Source: Paenibacillus sp.
GTDB taxonomy: Bacteria; Bacillota; Bacilli; Paenibacillales; NBRC-103111
Assembly (NCBI GenBank): GCA_031180825.1
Contig: JAPSLM010000002.1
Span: 1-64,000, forward strand
Length of the DNA stretch: 64,000 nucleotides
Reading direction: 5' to 3'
Shown in pieces: positions 1 through 8,232 of the stretch. How positions within the stretch are numbered: position 1 is the first letter of the stretch; every line of letters starts with the position of its first letter. A program made the translations under genes and the position numbers. A model generated the notes under the pieces. That model saw only the letters and a program-made list of their open reading frames with translations, was not told the DNA's origin and made no database searches.

Positions 1-2
1 GC

Positions 3-314
3 GGCTGGATCGGTCATTTCTACGTAGCTGACATGAAACGAATTCTACTGAGATGGAATGAATGGTTGAGAAGGCGATTCCGCATGTACATCTGGAAACA
101 ATGGAAGAAGCCGAAAACCAAGGTACATAACCTTCGAAAATTGGGAGTACCGGATAAACAGGTTTACCAGTGAGGGAATACGCGTCTGGGCTACTGGCGG
201 GTGGCCGGAAGTCCAGTGCTGTCCTGTTCCATAACAAACGAAAAGCTCGCACGAGCAGGGTATTTTGACTTCCCTGCACAATACGAGCGATTGCGTCAAT
301 TGCACTTAAGCCGG
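3..314 (+). pseudogene. Group II intron maturase (LtrA-type), decayed C-terminal fragment
   Basis: Reading from base 3 gives the typical end of a bacterial group II intron reverse transcriptase/maturase: GWIGHF, then RRRFRMYIWKQWKKPKTK, LRKLGVP, GNTRLGYWRVAGSP, and a final LARAGYF...QYERLRQLHL. These match the maturase X-domain and the C-terminal HNH-like tail region of the family. A TGA at 171-173 interrupts the frame where the family normally has Trp (VYQ-stop-GNTR), so the copy is broken. The 5' part lies outside the window. I do not see a domain V hairpin downstream, so the intron RNA appears to be lost as well. The next gene's promoter begins almost immediately after the fragment. Confidence 0.75.
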
Positions 315-323
315 GAGGTACGC

Positions 324-352
324 TTGGTTCGTCTTTCAACTTCTAGTATAAT
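324..352 (+). promoter_or_regulatory. Sigma-A promoter of the M29 aminopeptidase gene
   Basis: TTGGTT (324-329), a 17-base spacer and a perfect TATAAT (347-352), about 38 bases upstream of the ATG at 391. It directly abuts the decayed maturase fragment. Confidence 0.7.
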
Positions 353-390
353 GGTACGGGTAATCAATCGATAGGACAGGAGACAGGGAC

Positions 391-1626
391 ATGGAAGCTT
401 TTGACCGAAGTCTGGAAAAATACGCGGAGCTTGTCGTCCGGGTCGGAGCTAACGTTCAGCCCGGACAAGTGCTTCACATCGAATCGCCGCTGGAAGCTGC
501 GCCGTTCACCCGTAAAGTCGTGCAAAAAGCGTACGAAGCGGGAGCGAAATATGTGCAGGTTCAATGGGATGACGAAGAAGTGACGAGAAACCGGTTTTTA
601 TATGCGCCTGACGAGTCGTTCGACTACTACCCGCAGTGGATCCCCTCGATGATGGAGCAGCTGGCGGAGAACGGCGGGGCGTTGATCAACATCAAGGTGC
701 CTGATCCGGAATTGTACAAAGGGATCGACTCGGATAAGGTGACGCGGGCGACGAAAGCGATGTCCGTGGCGAGGGAGAAATTCCAAAGCTATGTGCGCAA
801 CAAAAAGTTCAGCTGGTGTCTGGTGAAAGCGCCGACGCGCGCCTGGGCGGCCAAGGTATTCCCAGAGCTTCCCGAGGAAGAGCGGGTCCGGGTGATGTGG
901 GATACGATTTTCAAAATGAACCGGGTCGACGCGGACGATCCCGTGGCGGCTTGGAAAGAGCACATCGGCCGGCTGAAGCTGGTCAAGGAGAAGCTCAACG
1001 AGAAAAAGTACAAGAAGCTGCATTACCGGGCTCCCGGCACCGACTTGTCGGTCGAGCTGCCCGAAGGGCATATTTGGCACGGCGGCGGAACGACGGACGA
1101 TCAAGGCGTTTACTTCGTAGCCAATATGCCGACGGAGGAAGTATATACGATGCCGATGCGGACCGGGGTGAACGGAACGGTGACGAGCACGAAGCCGTTA
1201 AACCTGAACGGCCGATTGGTCGACAAGTTTTCGCTCACGTTCGAAGGCGGCAAAGTCGTCAGCTATGCGGCCGAGGTCGGGCTTGAATATTTGGATGCCC
1301 TGCTGAAGACGGACGAAGGGGCGAAATATTTGGGGGAAGTGGCGCTCGTTCCGCACGATTCTCCGATTTCGAACCTGAACCGCGTATTTTACAATACCGG
1401 AATTGACGAGAACGCGTCCTGCCATTTCGCGGTCGGCAGCGCCTATCCGTTTACGATCAAGAACGGGACGAAGATGACCAAGGAGGAGCTGCTGGCGAAG
1501 GGCGCGAACGTCAGCCTGACGCACGTCGACTTCATGGTCGGCTCGGCGGAGCTGGATATTGACGGCGAGCTGCCGGACGGCACCCGCGAGCCGGTGTTCC
1601 GTCAAGGCAACTGGGCGATCGGGTAA
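391..1626 (+). CDS. Aminopeptidase, M29 family (AmpS/PepS type)
   Basis: A 411-residue cytoplasmic metallo-aminopeptidase of the family of Thermus AmpT and Staphylococcus AmpS, which release N-terminal residues from peptides with a two-metal centre. The expected ligands are visible at nearly the same numbers as in AmpT: Glu250 (in MPTEEVYTMP), Glu316 (in LGEVALV), His345 (in ASCHFAVGSAYP) and His378/Asp380 (in THVDFMVGSAELDIDG). Length is normal for the family. The start is supported by AGGAGACAGGG just upstream and by a sigma-A promoter at 324-352. It appears monocistronic, closed by the hairpin at 1743-1786. Substrate range cannot be read from sequence. Confidence 0.93.
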   Translation: MEAFDRSLEKYAELVVRVGANVQPGQVLHIESPLEAAPFTRKVVQKAYEAGAKYVQVQWDDEEVTRNRFLYAPDESFDYYPQWIPSMMEQLAENGGALINIKVPDPELYKGIDSDKVTRATKAMSVAREKFQSYVRNKKFSWCLVKAPTRAWAAKVFPELPEEERVRVMWDTIFKMNRVDADDPVAAWKEHIGRLKLVKEKLNEKKYKKLHYRAPGTDLSVELPEGHIWHGGGTTDDQGVYFVANMPTEEVYTMPMRTGVNGTVTSTKPLNLNGRLVDKFSLTFEGGKVVSYAAEVGLEYLDALLKTDEGAKYLGEVALVPHDSPISNLNRVFYNTGIDENASCHFAVGSAYPFTIKNGTKMTKEELLAKGANVSLTHVDFMVGSAELDIDGELPDGTREPVFRQGNWAIG

Positions 1627-1742
1627 TCTCCGCCATAAGAAGCGGAAGGCGGTCAGGGAGCACGAGCAAGAGGAACGAACGGGTTCCGTTGTGCCGGCGT
1701 TTCGCAACCGTTTCTCCGGCGGGCAAACGCAAGGGCTTGCAC

Positions 1743-1786
1743 ATCAAAAGAACGTCCGACTTAGCGAAGTCGGGCGTTCTTTTGAT
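1743..1786. terminator. Rho-independent terminator after the M29 aminopeptidase
   Basis: Long inverted repeat ATCAAAAGAACG..CCGACTT / AAGTCGG..CGTTCTTTTGAT with a four-base loop. T runs lie in the distal arm. It is about 115 bases past the stop codon and is the main element of the 327-base gap 1627-1953. Confidence 0.75.
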
Positions 1787-1893
1787 GAAATAGGAGTGAC
1801 ATGCCTTTGGGCCGCGGCTGAATTCCATCTCGCATGTCTATTTATTTCTTACAATAAATATGAATTTCGAATTAATACCTACATAAAAGAATA

Positions 1894-1923
1894 TTTCACC
1901 TATTAATTTCGGTTGATTATAAT
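1894..1923 (+). promoter_or_regulatory. Candidate promoter of the aldo/keto reductase gene
   Basis: A perfect -10 TATAAT (1918-1923) preceded at 18 bases by a weak TTTCAC. The -10 is embedded in the perfect 10-base palindrome GATTATAATC (1915-1924). The AT-rich stretch 1835-1925 otherwise shows nothing. Confidence 0.45.
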
Positions 1924-1953
1924 CGGATTGTAACCTGAAAGGAGGTAGATCAG

Positions 1954-2943
1954 ATGAACTATCGAAGATTGGGCGCGAGCGGCTTGTCTGTAAGCGAGAT
2001 TGCATTTGGAAACTGGATTACCCACGGCGCTCAGGTGGACAACGACACGGCCTATGCTTGTGTCCGAGCCGCGTTGGATGCAGGAATTACTACCTTTGAC
2101 ACAGCGGATGTTTACTCGGATACGAAGGCGGAGACGGTGCTGAGCCAAGCTTTGAGAGGAGTGCGCCGCGAAAGCGTCGAGCTGTGCACCAAGGTTTTCC
2201 ACCCGACAGGAACCGGACAGAACGACAAAGGGCTTTCCCGCAAGCATATTATGGAAGCCTGCCATGCTTCGTTGAACCGATTGCAGACGGATTATATCGA
2301 TGTCTATTATGCGCACCGCTTTGATGGGAGGACGCCGCTTGAAGAAACCTTTTTGGCTTTTTCGGATCTGGTTCGGCAAGGAAAAGTGCTATATATCGGG
2401 ATCAGCGAGTGGACGTCGGGACAAATTGCGGAGGGGGCGGCATTGGCGCGGGAATTGAAGGTTCCGCTGATCGCGAGTCAACCCCAATATTCGATGTTAT
2501 GGCGCGTTATCGAAGCGGAAGTCGTCCCAGCCTGCGAGCGGGAAGGAATCGGGCAGGTAGTCTGGTCGCCGCTTGCACAAGGAATTCTTTCCGGGAAATA
2601 TAGTCCGGATAAGCCGATTCCCCAAGGTTCCCGTGCTTCGACGCCGGCCGGGGCTTCCTTTTTCGAGCGATTGGCAGGGCGGTGGATGCGTACCGAAGTG
2701 CTGCAGGCTGTCTCCAGGCTCTCTTCCCTTGCGCACGAAGCCGGCTTGACGCTGCCGCAGCTTGCCATAGCATGGGTGCTGCAAAATCCGCAGGTGTCGG
2801 CCGCCATTATCGGGGCATCCAAGCCGGAGCAAGTACAAGAGAACGTCAAGGCTGCAGGGCTTCGTCTTGACCCTGAAACGATGAGGGAAATCGATCGTAT
2901 CTTGGAAGGACTGGTTGAGCGCGATCCAGGAAAAACCGGTTGA
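1954..2943 (+). CDS. Aldo/keto reductase
   Basis: A 329-residue NADPH-type oxidoreductase with the (beta/alpha)8 aldo/keto reductase fold, nearest in pattern to the YghZ / potassium-channel beta-subunit group. The catalytic tetrad is complete: Asp49 and Tyr54 (FDTADVY), Lys80 (CTKVF) and His121 (YYAHRFD). The C-terminal cofactor-binding segment (IIGASKPEQVQENV) is present. A strong AAAGGAGGTAGATCAG precedes the ATG. The gene converges on a LysR regulator gene with only eight bases between them. The physiological carbonyl substrate is unknown. Confidence 0.92.
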   Translation: MNYRRLGASGLSVSEIAFGNWITHGAQVDNDTAYACVRAALDAGITTFDTADVYSDTKAETVLSQALRGVRRESVELCTKVFHPTGTGQNDKGLSRKHIMEACHASLNRLQTDYIDVYYAHRFDGRTPLEETFLAFSDLVRQGKVLYIGISEWTSGQIAEGAALARELKVPLIASQPQYSMLWRVIEAEVVPACEREGIGQVVWSPLAQGILSGKYSPDKPIPQGSRASTPAGASFFERLAGRWMRTEVLQAVSRLSSLAHEAGLTLPQLAIAWVLQNPQVSAAIIGASKPEQVQENVKAAGLRLDPETMREIDRILEGLVERDPGKTG

Positions 2944-2951
2944 TCGGCAGG

Positions 2952-3851
2952 TTATCCGCGAGCCATAGCCGCCGAACATACGGCCTCCATGGTCTCGAGA
3001 AAGGCTGACAAGACGGCCTTATCCGTATCGGTTCTCCAAGCGGCATAGAGAGGGACCGGCGGTGCGCTTTCCTTAAAGGGCCGGAATACGACGCCGCTGC
3101 GCCGAAATTCGGCAACGGATGAAGGCACGATGGAAATGCCCAGGTTCGCGGCAACCAAGTTTACAATGGTGTACATCTGAATAGCTTCTTGTACGACATT
3201 CGGATAAACGCCATGCTGGGAGCAAAATTCCATGATCAGGCGATGGAAATCGATTCCCAGATGACGCGGAAACATGATGAACGGTTCGCATTCCAACGAA
3301 CTGACGGACAGAAGCGGCTGCCTGGCTAACGGATGCTGTTCGGGCAGTACCGCAAGGAGCGATTCTATTGCGAATGTGCGATAAGCCAGATGCTTCGCCG
3401 GTTCAATGGCGCGGAGAAAGCCGACATGAACGCTTCCGTCAAGTAAGGCTTGCTCTTGCTGGGCGGAAGTCATCTCGCGCAAAGTAAGCTGTATTTGCGG
3501 GAAATGCTCCCGAAACCCTTTTAGAATATCGATCATTAAACCGCCCGCAGCCGAGTCCACGAACGCAATTACCAAATGCCCGCTTATTCCTCGACCGGCA
3601 AGCTGCGTCGTCTTAATAGACCGCTCCAATTGAGATAAAATCGTTTTGGCCTCTTCCAAAAAAACGGCTCCCGCCGGCGTAAGACGAACCTGTCTTTTGC
3701 TGCGTTCCAGTAATTTCACGCCAAGTTCCTTTTCCAGCGCTTGAATTTGCTGGCTGAGGGGAGGCTGTGTCATGTTCAATTTTTCCGCTGCGCGGTTGAA
3801 ATGAAGCTCTTCCGCCACGGCAATAAAGTAGCGCAATTTCCGTATATCCAT
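2952..3851 (-). CDS. LysR family transcriptional regulator
   Basis: A 299-residue LysR-type regulator. The N-terminal winged helix is clear (LRYFIAVAEELHFNRAAEKL, then PPLSQQIQALEKELGVKL), followed by a type 2 periplasmic-binding-protein-like effector domain from about residue 90. The pattern resembles the BenM/CatM/CynR branch. I place the start at the ATG at 3851 rather than seven codons further upstream, because GGAAG sits seven bases before it. It is convergent with the aldo/keto reductase gene, which makes that gene a possible but unproven target. Confidence 0.9.
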   Translation of the reverse strand: MDIRKLRYFIAVAEELHFNRAAEKLNMTQPPLSQQIQALEKELGVKLLERSKRQVRLTPAGAVFLEEAKTILSQLERSIKTTQLAGRGISGHLVIAFVDSAAGGLMIDILKGFREHFPQIQLTLREMTSAQQEQALLDGSVHVGFLRAIEPAKHLAYRTFAIESLLAVLPEQHPLARQPLLSVSSLECEPFIMFPRHLGIDFHRLIMEFCSQHGVYPNVVQEAIQMYTIVNLVAANLGISIVPSSVAEFRRSGVVFRPFKESAPPVPLYAAWRTDTDKAVLSAFLETMEAVCSAAMARG

Positions 3852-3912
3852 TCTTTTGCTTCCTTCGCACAAAGGATTGTTTCTCCTGATAAGTATACAT
3901 TAGAATCGCCCG

Positions 3913-3941
3913 CGCCGGAGCCATGGTTTCCGGCGTTTTTT
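3913..3941 (+). terminator. Orphan terminator-like hairpin on the + strand
   Basis: CGCCGGA, nine-base loop, TCCGGCG, then TTTTTT. It has the form of a rho-independent terminator reading on the + strand, yet both flanking genes are on the minus strand and no + strand gene ends here. Confidence 0.5.
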
Positions 3942-4019
3942 CGCACGCCTTTCAGAACGCCGCGGGGAGACGGCTTGGAATAACGTACGGAAGCTCTGCT
4001 AAGCTTGCCGCATTCGTTC

Positions 4020-4931
4020 TTATCCCCGATTCGGCGAATGGCCGGTCTGCGCATGGTGCTGGCATAAGAAGCCGATAAACTGCTCCATGATCTGGTTCAG
4101 CGACATGTCCTTTAAATAGATCAGCTCGAAATTGCGGTTCAGCTGCGGCAAGCCGGCGACCTCCACCTCGCGCAGCTCGTTCCTCTCCAGATCGTGAAGG
4201 ATCGAGAAGCGGGGCAGAAACGCGATGCCCAGCCGTTGCTTAACCATCCGCTTGACCACCTCGATGTTATCCGCCTCCATAACCACGTGCCGGTCCAGCC
4301 GGAAGTGGCTGAACGCCCCGTTAATCAGCGTCCAATCGAGCGACCCGCGATTGAATAAAATGAGCCGTTCCCTGGCGACATCCTCGAGCGTCACCTGCTT
4401 GCGGTCGTGAAACGGATGGCCCGGATAGACCGCCAGCAGCATATCGTCCTTCAGGATCGGAATGCGCCGGATCTGCGGATGATTGACGGCCCGGGCGATC
4501 CCGAAGGATACCTCGTGGTTTAACACCATATCAAGCACCTGATGCGAATGCCCGGTCAAAATCGTCAGCTTCACCTTCGGGTAGAGCATTTGGAACTGCT
4601 CCGCGAGCTGAGGCAGCAGGTAAAAGGCCGCCCCGAAAACGGAAGCGACGGACAGCTCTCCTTCCAATTTCCCGTGCATCCGCTGGATCGCCTGCTGCCC
4701 GTCCTGAAGCGATTGCAGCATGCTTTTCGCATAGGGAAGGAAGCTTTCGCCTTCCTCCGTCAAGGCAATCGCATGCCCGGTCCGTTGGAACAGCCTGCAG
4801 TTCAGGTCGGCTTCGAGCGTCTTGATTCTCTGGCTTACCGTAGGCTGGGACAAATACAGCAGGTTGGCCGCTTTGCTGAAGCTTCCGGTCAGAGCCACCA
4901 TGACAAAACATTCAACATGATCCGTATTCAT
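4020..4931 (-). CDS. LysR family transcriptional regulator, divergent from the D-amino acid transaminase gene
   Basis: A 303-residue LysR-type regulator: helix-turn-helix in the first 60 residues (SFSKAANLLYLSQPTVSQRI, then TLEADLNCRLFQR), followed by an effector-binding domain. The start has GGGAGG eight bases upstream. It has its own promoter (4952-4980) and faces the transaminase gene across about 130 bases, the classical arrangement in which a LysR protein controls itself and the divergent gene. I therefore infer that it regulates the D-peptide cluster at 5060-9315. The effector is unknown. Confidence 0.9.
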   Translation of the reverse strand: MNTDHVECFVMVALTGSFSKAANLLYLSQPTVSQRIKTLEADLNCRLFQRTGHAIALTEEGESFLPYAKSMLQSLQDGQQAIQRMHGKLEGELSVASVFGAAFYLLPQLAEQFQMLYPKVKLTILTGHSHQVLDMVLNHEVSFGIARAVNHPQIRRIPILKDDMLLAVYPGHPFHDRKQVTLEDVARERLILFNRGSLDWTLINGAFSHFRLDRHVVMEADNIEVVKRMVKQRLGIAFLPRFSILHDLERNELREVEVAGLPQLNRNFELIYLKDMSLNQIMEQFIGFLCQHHAQTGHSPNRG

Positions 4932-4951
4932 AAAACGCCTCCCATCCTCGT

Positions 4952-4980
4952 ATTATATTTTTTTATAGCCATCATGTCAT
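4952..4980 (-). promoter_or_regulatory. Sigma-A promoter of the LysR gene at 4020-4931
   Basis: On the minus strand ATGACA (4975-4980), a 17-base spacer and TATAAT (4952-4957). The 128-base divergent gap should also carry the transaminase promoter and LysR binding sites, but I see no convincing -10/-35 pair for the + direction. Confidence 0.65.
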
Positions 4981-5059
4981 TATCCAATTGGACCGGCCTG
5001 CGGAAATCGATTAGTTTGGTTAGTAACATGGGAATGAATTTACCGGGGAGGGCGTCATC

Positions 5060-5902
5060 ATGGCTTTGGCCTATTTTAACGGGAGCTTTATTCAATCGGA
5101 CGAACCGGCCGTTCCGATCGACGAACGAGGACATCAATTCGGGGACGGCGTGTATGAGGTGATCCGGGTTTACCAAGGGCGGCCTTTTATGCTCGACGAG
5201 CATTTGGACCGCTTGTTCAAGAGCGCCGCGGCGATCCGGCTGGAAATCGGGCACGACGGCGAGTCGCTGAAGCGAATCATCGGCGAATTGACGCAAAAAA
5301 GCGGGCTGTCGGATCTCGATCTTTATGTGCAGGCAACGCGCGGCATCGCCCCCCGCAATCATTTGTTTCCGGCCTGCCCGGCGTCCGTCTCGATGACGGC
5401 GAAGCCGTTTCGGGAAATACCGGCCGAGGCAAGGGCTACCGGCGTCAGCGTGATGCTCCATCCGGACGAGCGGTGGTTAAACTGCTGGATCAAGTCGCTG
5501 AACCTGCTGCCCAACATTTTGGCCAAGCAAACGGCGTCCGAACGCGGATGCCTTGAAGCGGTTCTCGTAAGGGACGGGGTTGTGACGGAAGGAACAAGCT
5601 CCAACGTGTACATGGTCAAAGACGGAGCGATCCGGACGGCGCCGTTGTCCAATCAAATTTTGGCGGGCATTACGCGAATGGCGGTGCAGCGGATCGCGCA
5701 CGGGCTGCGCATCCCGTTTGTCGAGCAATCGTTTACGCCGGAGGAGCTGCGGCAGGCGGACGAAGCGTTCATCACCAGCACGACGACGGAAGTGATGCCG
5801 GTCGTCCGCTTAGAGGACGGAAGCCTGATCGGGGACGGCAAGCCCGGACCGGTTGCGCGGACGCTGTACGAACGGTTCCGGACGATGACGGGGCAGGATT
5901 AG
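5060..5902 (+). CDS. dat: D-amino acid aminotransferase (class IV)
   Basis: A 280-residue PLP enzyme of fold type IV that interconverts D-amino acids and 2-oxo acids, with D-Ala/2-oxoglutarate as the best-known pair. Residues known from the thermophilic Bacillus YM-1 enzyme are present at almost identical positions: Tyr32, Arg99 and His101 (TRGIAPRNHLFP, the carboxylate trap), the PLP lysine Lys145 (IKSLNLLPN) and Glu177 (TEGTSSNVY). This pattern separates it from branched-chain and 4-amino-4-deoxychorismate family members. GGGGAGGG precedes the ATG. It is the first gene of a tight four-gene + strand run (gaps of 18, 30 and 14 bases), so it probably feeds on D-residues released by the downstream hydrolases. 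Confidence 0.9.
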   Translation: MALAYFNGSFIQSDEPAVPIDERGHQFGDGVYEVIRVYQGRPFMLDEHLDRLFKSAAAIRLEIGHDGESLKRIIGELTQKSGLSDLDLYVQATRGIAPRNHLFPACPASVSMTAKPFREIPAEARATGVSVMLHPDERWLNCWIKSLNLLPNILAKQTASERGCLEAVLVRDGVVTEGTSSNVYMVKDGAIRTAPLSNQILAGITRMAVQRIAHGLRIPFVEQSFTPEELRQADEAFITSTTTEVMPVVRLEDGSLIGDGKPGPVARTLYERFRTMTGQD

Positions 5903-5920
5903 GAAAGGCTGGATGAAGAA

Positions 5921-6859
5921 ATGATGCAAAATATCGAAATCATCGACTTTCATTGCGACGCGCTGTATAAGCTCTGGAAAAGCGGCGGGCAGCTGTCCTA
6001 CGGCAGCTCGGAGGAGCTGGCGACGAACAAGGCAAGGCTGCAGCAGGGCGGCGTGAAAGCCCAATGCTTTGCCGTCTTCGTTCCCCCTCATCTGAAGGCG
6101 GAGCAGAAGTTTCAAGCGGCGCTGGATCAGATTCATTATTTCTACGACGAGGTGCTCGGGAAGCATCCGGAGATGAAGCAGATTCGCAGCTGGGCGGATT
6201 TTGACGCGCTTGAACCGGGACAGATCGGAGCCATGCTGACGCTGGAAGGCGTCGATCCGATCGGCAACGACCTGCGCCAGCTGAACATTTTATACCAGCT
6301 TGGCGTACGGTCGGTCGGCTTGACCTGGAACTATGCCAACCTTGCCGCCGATGGCGTGCTGGAACCGCGAGGCGCCGGGCTGACCTCGTTCGGCCGGGAC
6401 ATTGTGCGGTTCAATAACGAGCACCGGCTGCTGACCGATGTGGCTCATCTGTGCGAGCGGGCGTTCTGGGATGTCGTAGAGCTGGCGGAGTACCCGCTCG
6501 CGAGCCATTCCAACGCGCGAGCGATTTGCGATCACCGGCGTAATTTAACGGACGAACAAGTCCGCGCGCTGTTTGCCAAGGGCGGAACGGTCCACGTTAT
6601 TTACTGCCCTCCTTTTGTGAGAGCGGGAGGTCATGCGACCATCGCCGATTTGTTGAAGCATATCGATCATTTGTGCGCGCTCGGCGGCGTGCGGCATATC
6701 GGGCTCGGCTCGGATTTTGACGGGATTTCCGAGTTTATCCCTGGATTGGAGCACGCGGGCAAAAGTCAAAATTTGATCAACGAGCTGCTAAAATATTATA
6801 AGGAAGAAGAAGTGCGGGGATTTGCCGCCGAGAACTTTTTGCGCAACCGTCCGAAGTGA
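5921..6859 (+). CDS. Membrane-dipeptidase family peptidase (M19)
   Basis: A 312-residue zinc dipeptidase of the renal dipeptidase family, which typically cleaves dipeptides and tolerates a D-residue at the C-terminal position. Metal and active-site motifs are seen: His11 and Asp13 (DFHCDALYKLW), Glu109 (TLEGVDPIG), His176 (LTDVAHL), His196 (ASHSNARAI) and Asp265/Asp267 (GLGSDFDG). No signal peptide is visible, so despite the family name the bacterial protein is probably cytoplasmic. It follows dat by 18 bases and has a second ATG immediately after the first, either of which could be used. Confidence 0.9.
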   Translation: MMQNIEIIDFHCDALYKLWKSGGQLSYGSSEELATNKARLQQGGVKAQCFAVFVPPHLKAEQKFQAALDQIHYFYDEVLGKHPEMKQIRSWADFDALEPGQIGAMLTLEGVDPIGNDLRQLNILYQLGVRSVGLTWNYANLAADGVLEPRGAGLTSFGRDIVRFNNEHRLLTDVAHLCERAFWDVVELAEYPLASHSNARAICDHRRNLTDEQVRALFAKGGTVHVIYCPPFVRAGGHATIADLLKHIDHLCALGGVRHIGLGSDFDGISEFIPGLEHAGKSQNLINELLKYYKEEEVRGFAAENFLRNRPK

Positions 6860-6889
6860 GCAAACTGCACAGTCTATGGAGGGGATGTT

Positions 6890-8218
6890 ATGACCGGCAA
6901 CTGGTCCGGATTCGAAGCCTACGTGAAAGCGATGATGGAGAGAGAAGCGATCCCCGGGGCGGCCGTGGCCGTCTCGCTGCACGGGGAGACCGTTTATCAG
7001 CAGGGATTCGGCGTTAGAAGCATGGCAACGGGAGAGCCGGTTACCCCGGATACGGTGTTCGGCATCGCGTCGGTCACCAAGTCGTTCACGGCCTTGACGA
7101 TCATGCAGCTTGCGGAGGAAGGGAAGCTTTCGTTGGACGATCCCGTCACACGGCACCTTCCCGAGTTCAAGCTGCGTACGGCCGGCGGTCTGCGGAGCGA
7201 CGGCATCCGCGTGCGGCATCTGCTTTCCCATACGACCGGCGTCCCGCCGCTGCGCCGCCGGGAGGAGCTTCGGCGGTTCGCCGAGCACCTTGACTATTTG
7301 GCGGGCGAAGAGATCGAGTTATTGGGAGCGCCGGGGGAATATTTCAGCTACTGCAACGACACGTTCCTGCTGCTCGGGGCGATCATCGAACGGCTCACGA
7401 GCCGTCCGTTCCGAAGGGCGATCGCCGAGCGGATTTTGGAGCCGCTGGAGCTGCACAGGTCCACGTTCAGCCTGGAAGAGCTGGCCGCTTGGGATAACGT
7501 GTCCGTGCCGTATGTGAAGCGCGGCGGTACACCGACGCTGGACGAGGTGCCGTGGCCCAAGTTGGGCAACTATGAAGCGGGCGGCGGCATCCGGTCAACG
7601 GTGCGCGATCTGCTGAAATACGGGCAAATTTACGTGAACGAGGCCGAGCCTTCGAACGACCGCCCCGTGGCGCGGAGCGAAAGCTTAAGGCAGATGCGGG
7701 AGCCGATTCACCGGATCGGAAGAAATGTGTTTTACGGCTGTGCGCTGCGGGTGACCCCCGATTACTCCGGCGTTACGCTTGTCGAACACGGCGGCGGTCA
7801 GCCCGGGGTATCGTCGTATTTTGGCTTCGTGCCTGAACGCGGGCTGGCGGCCGCCGTCTTGACGAACGTGGCGAACGTGCCCGCAAACGAGCTGTGGCTG
7901 GCGGCGGTCAATACGGCGCTCGGCTTCCCCTTGAAGCAAAAGAGCAGCGTGGAGCCGACGTACGAGGCCTCCCCGGAGGAGCTGCTGCGCCTGACCGGCG
8001 CTTACCGATCCGCCGAGGGCGGCAGCGTCGACATCGTGCTCGACGGGAACTCGCCCGTCGCTGAAATTGACGGCAAAGCCTTCGCGCTGCGGGCCAGCGA
8101 CGACTGTACGCTTGTCATCGCAGACAGCGGCTATCCGATCCGGTTTTTCTTCAAGGACGGACCGAAGGCTTGGGCCGCCTTCTACGGCTCCCGCATGCTG
8201 AGGCGCGTAAACGAATAG
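6890..8218 (+). CDS. Serine hydrolase of the beta-lactamase/D-aminopeptidase family (S12)
   Basis: A 442-residue penicillin-recognising serine hydrolase. The nucleophile motif SVTK (Ser61-Lys64), the second motif YCN (154-156) and the third-position HGG (300-302) are all present. No signal peptide is seen, which argues against a cell-wall carboxypeptidase and fits a cytoplasmic peptidase or esterase. A roughly 90-residue C-terminal domain after residue 350 resembles the small beta-barrel found in D-aminopeptidase-type S12 proteins. Lying between a dipeptidase and a DmpA-type peptidase, D-stereospecific peptide hydrolysis is the best guess; esterase activity is the main alternative. GGAGGGG precedes the ATG. 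Confidence 0.85.
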   Translation: MTGNWSGFEAYVKAMMEREAIPGAAVAVSLHGETVYQQGFGVRSMATGEPVTPDTVFGIASVTKSFTALTIMQLAEEGKLSLDDPVTRHLPEFKLRTAGGLRSDGIRVRHLLSHTTGVPPLRRREELRRFAEHLDYLAGEEIELLGAPGEYFSYCNDTFLLLGAIIERLTSRPFRRAIAERILEPLELHRSTFSLEELAAWDNVSVPYVKRGGTPTLDEVPWPKLGNYEAGGGIRSTVRDLLKYGQIYVNEAEPSNDRPVARSESLRQMREPIHRIGRNVFYGCALRVTPDYSGVTLVEHGGGQPGVSSYFGFVPERGLAAAVLTNVANVPANELWLAAVNTALGFPLKQKSSVEPTYEASPEELLRLTGAYRSAEGGSVDIVLDGNSPVAEIDGKAFALRASDDCTLVIADSGYPIRFFFKDGPKAWAAFYGSRMLRRVNE

Positions 8219-8232
8219 AGGGAGAATAGCTT

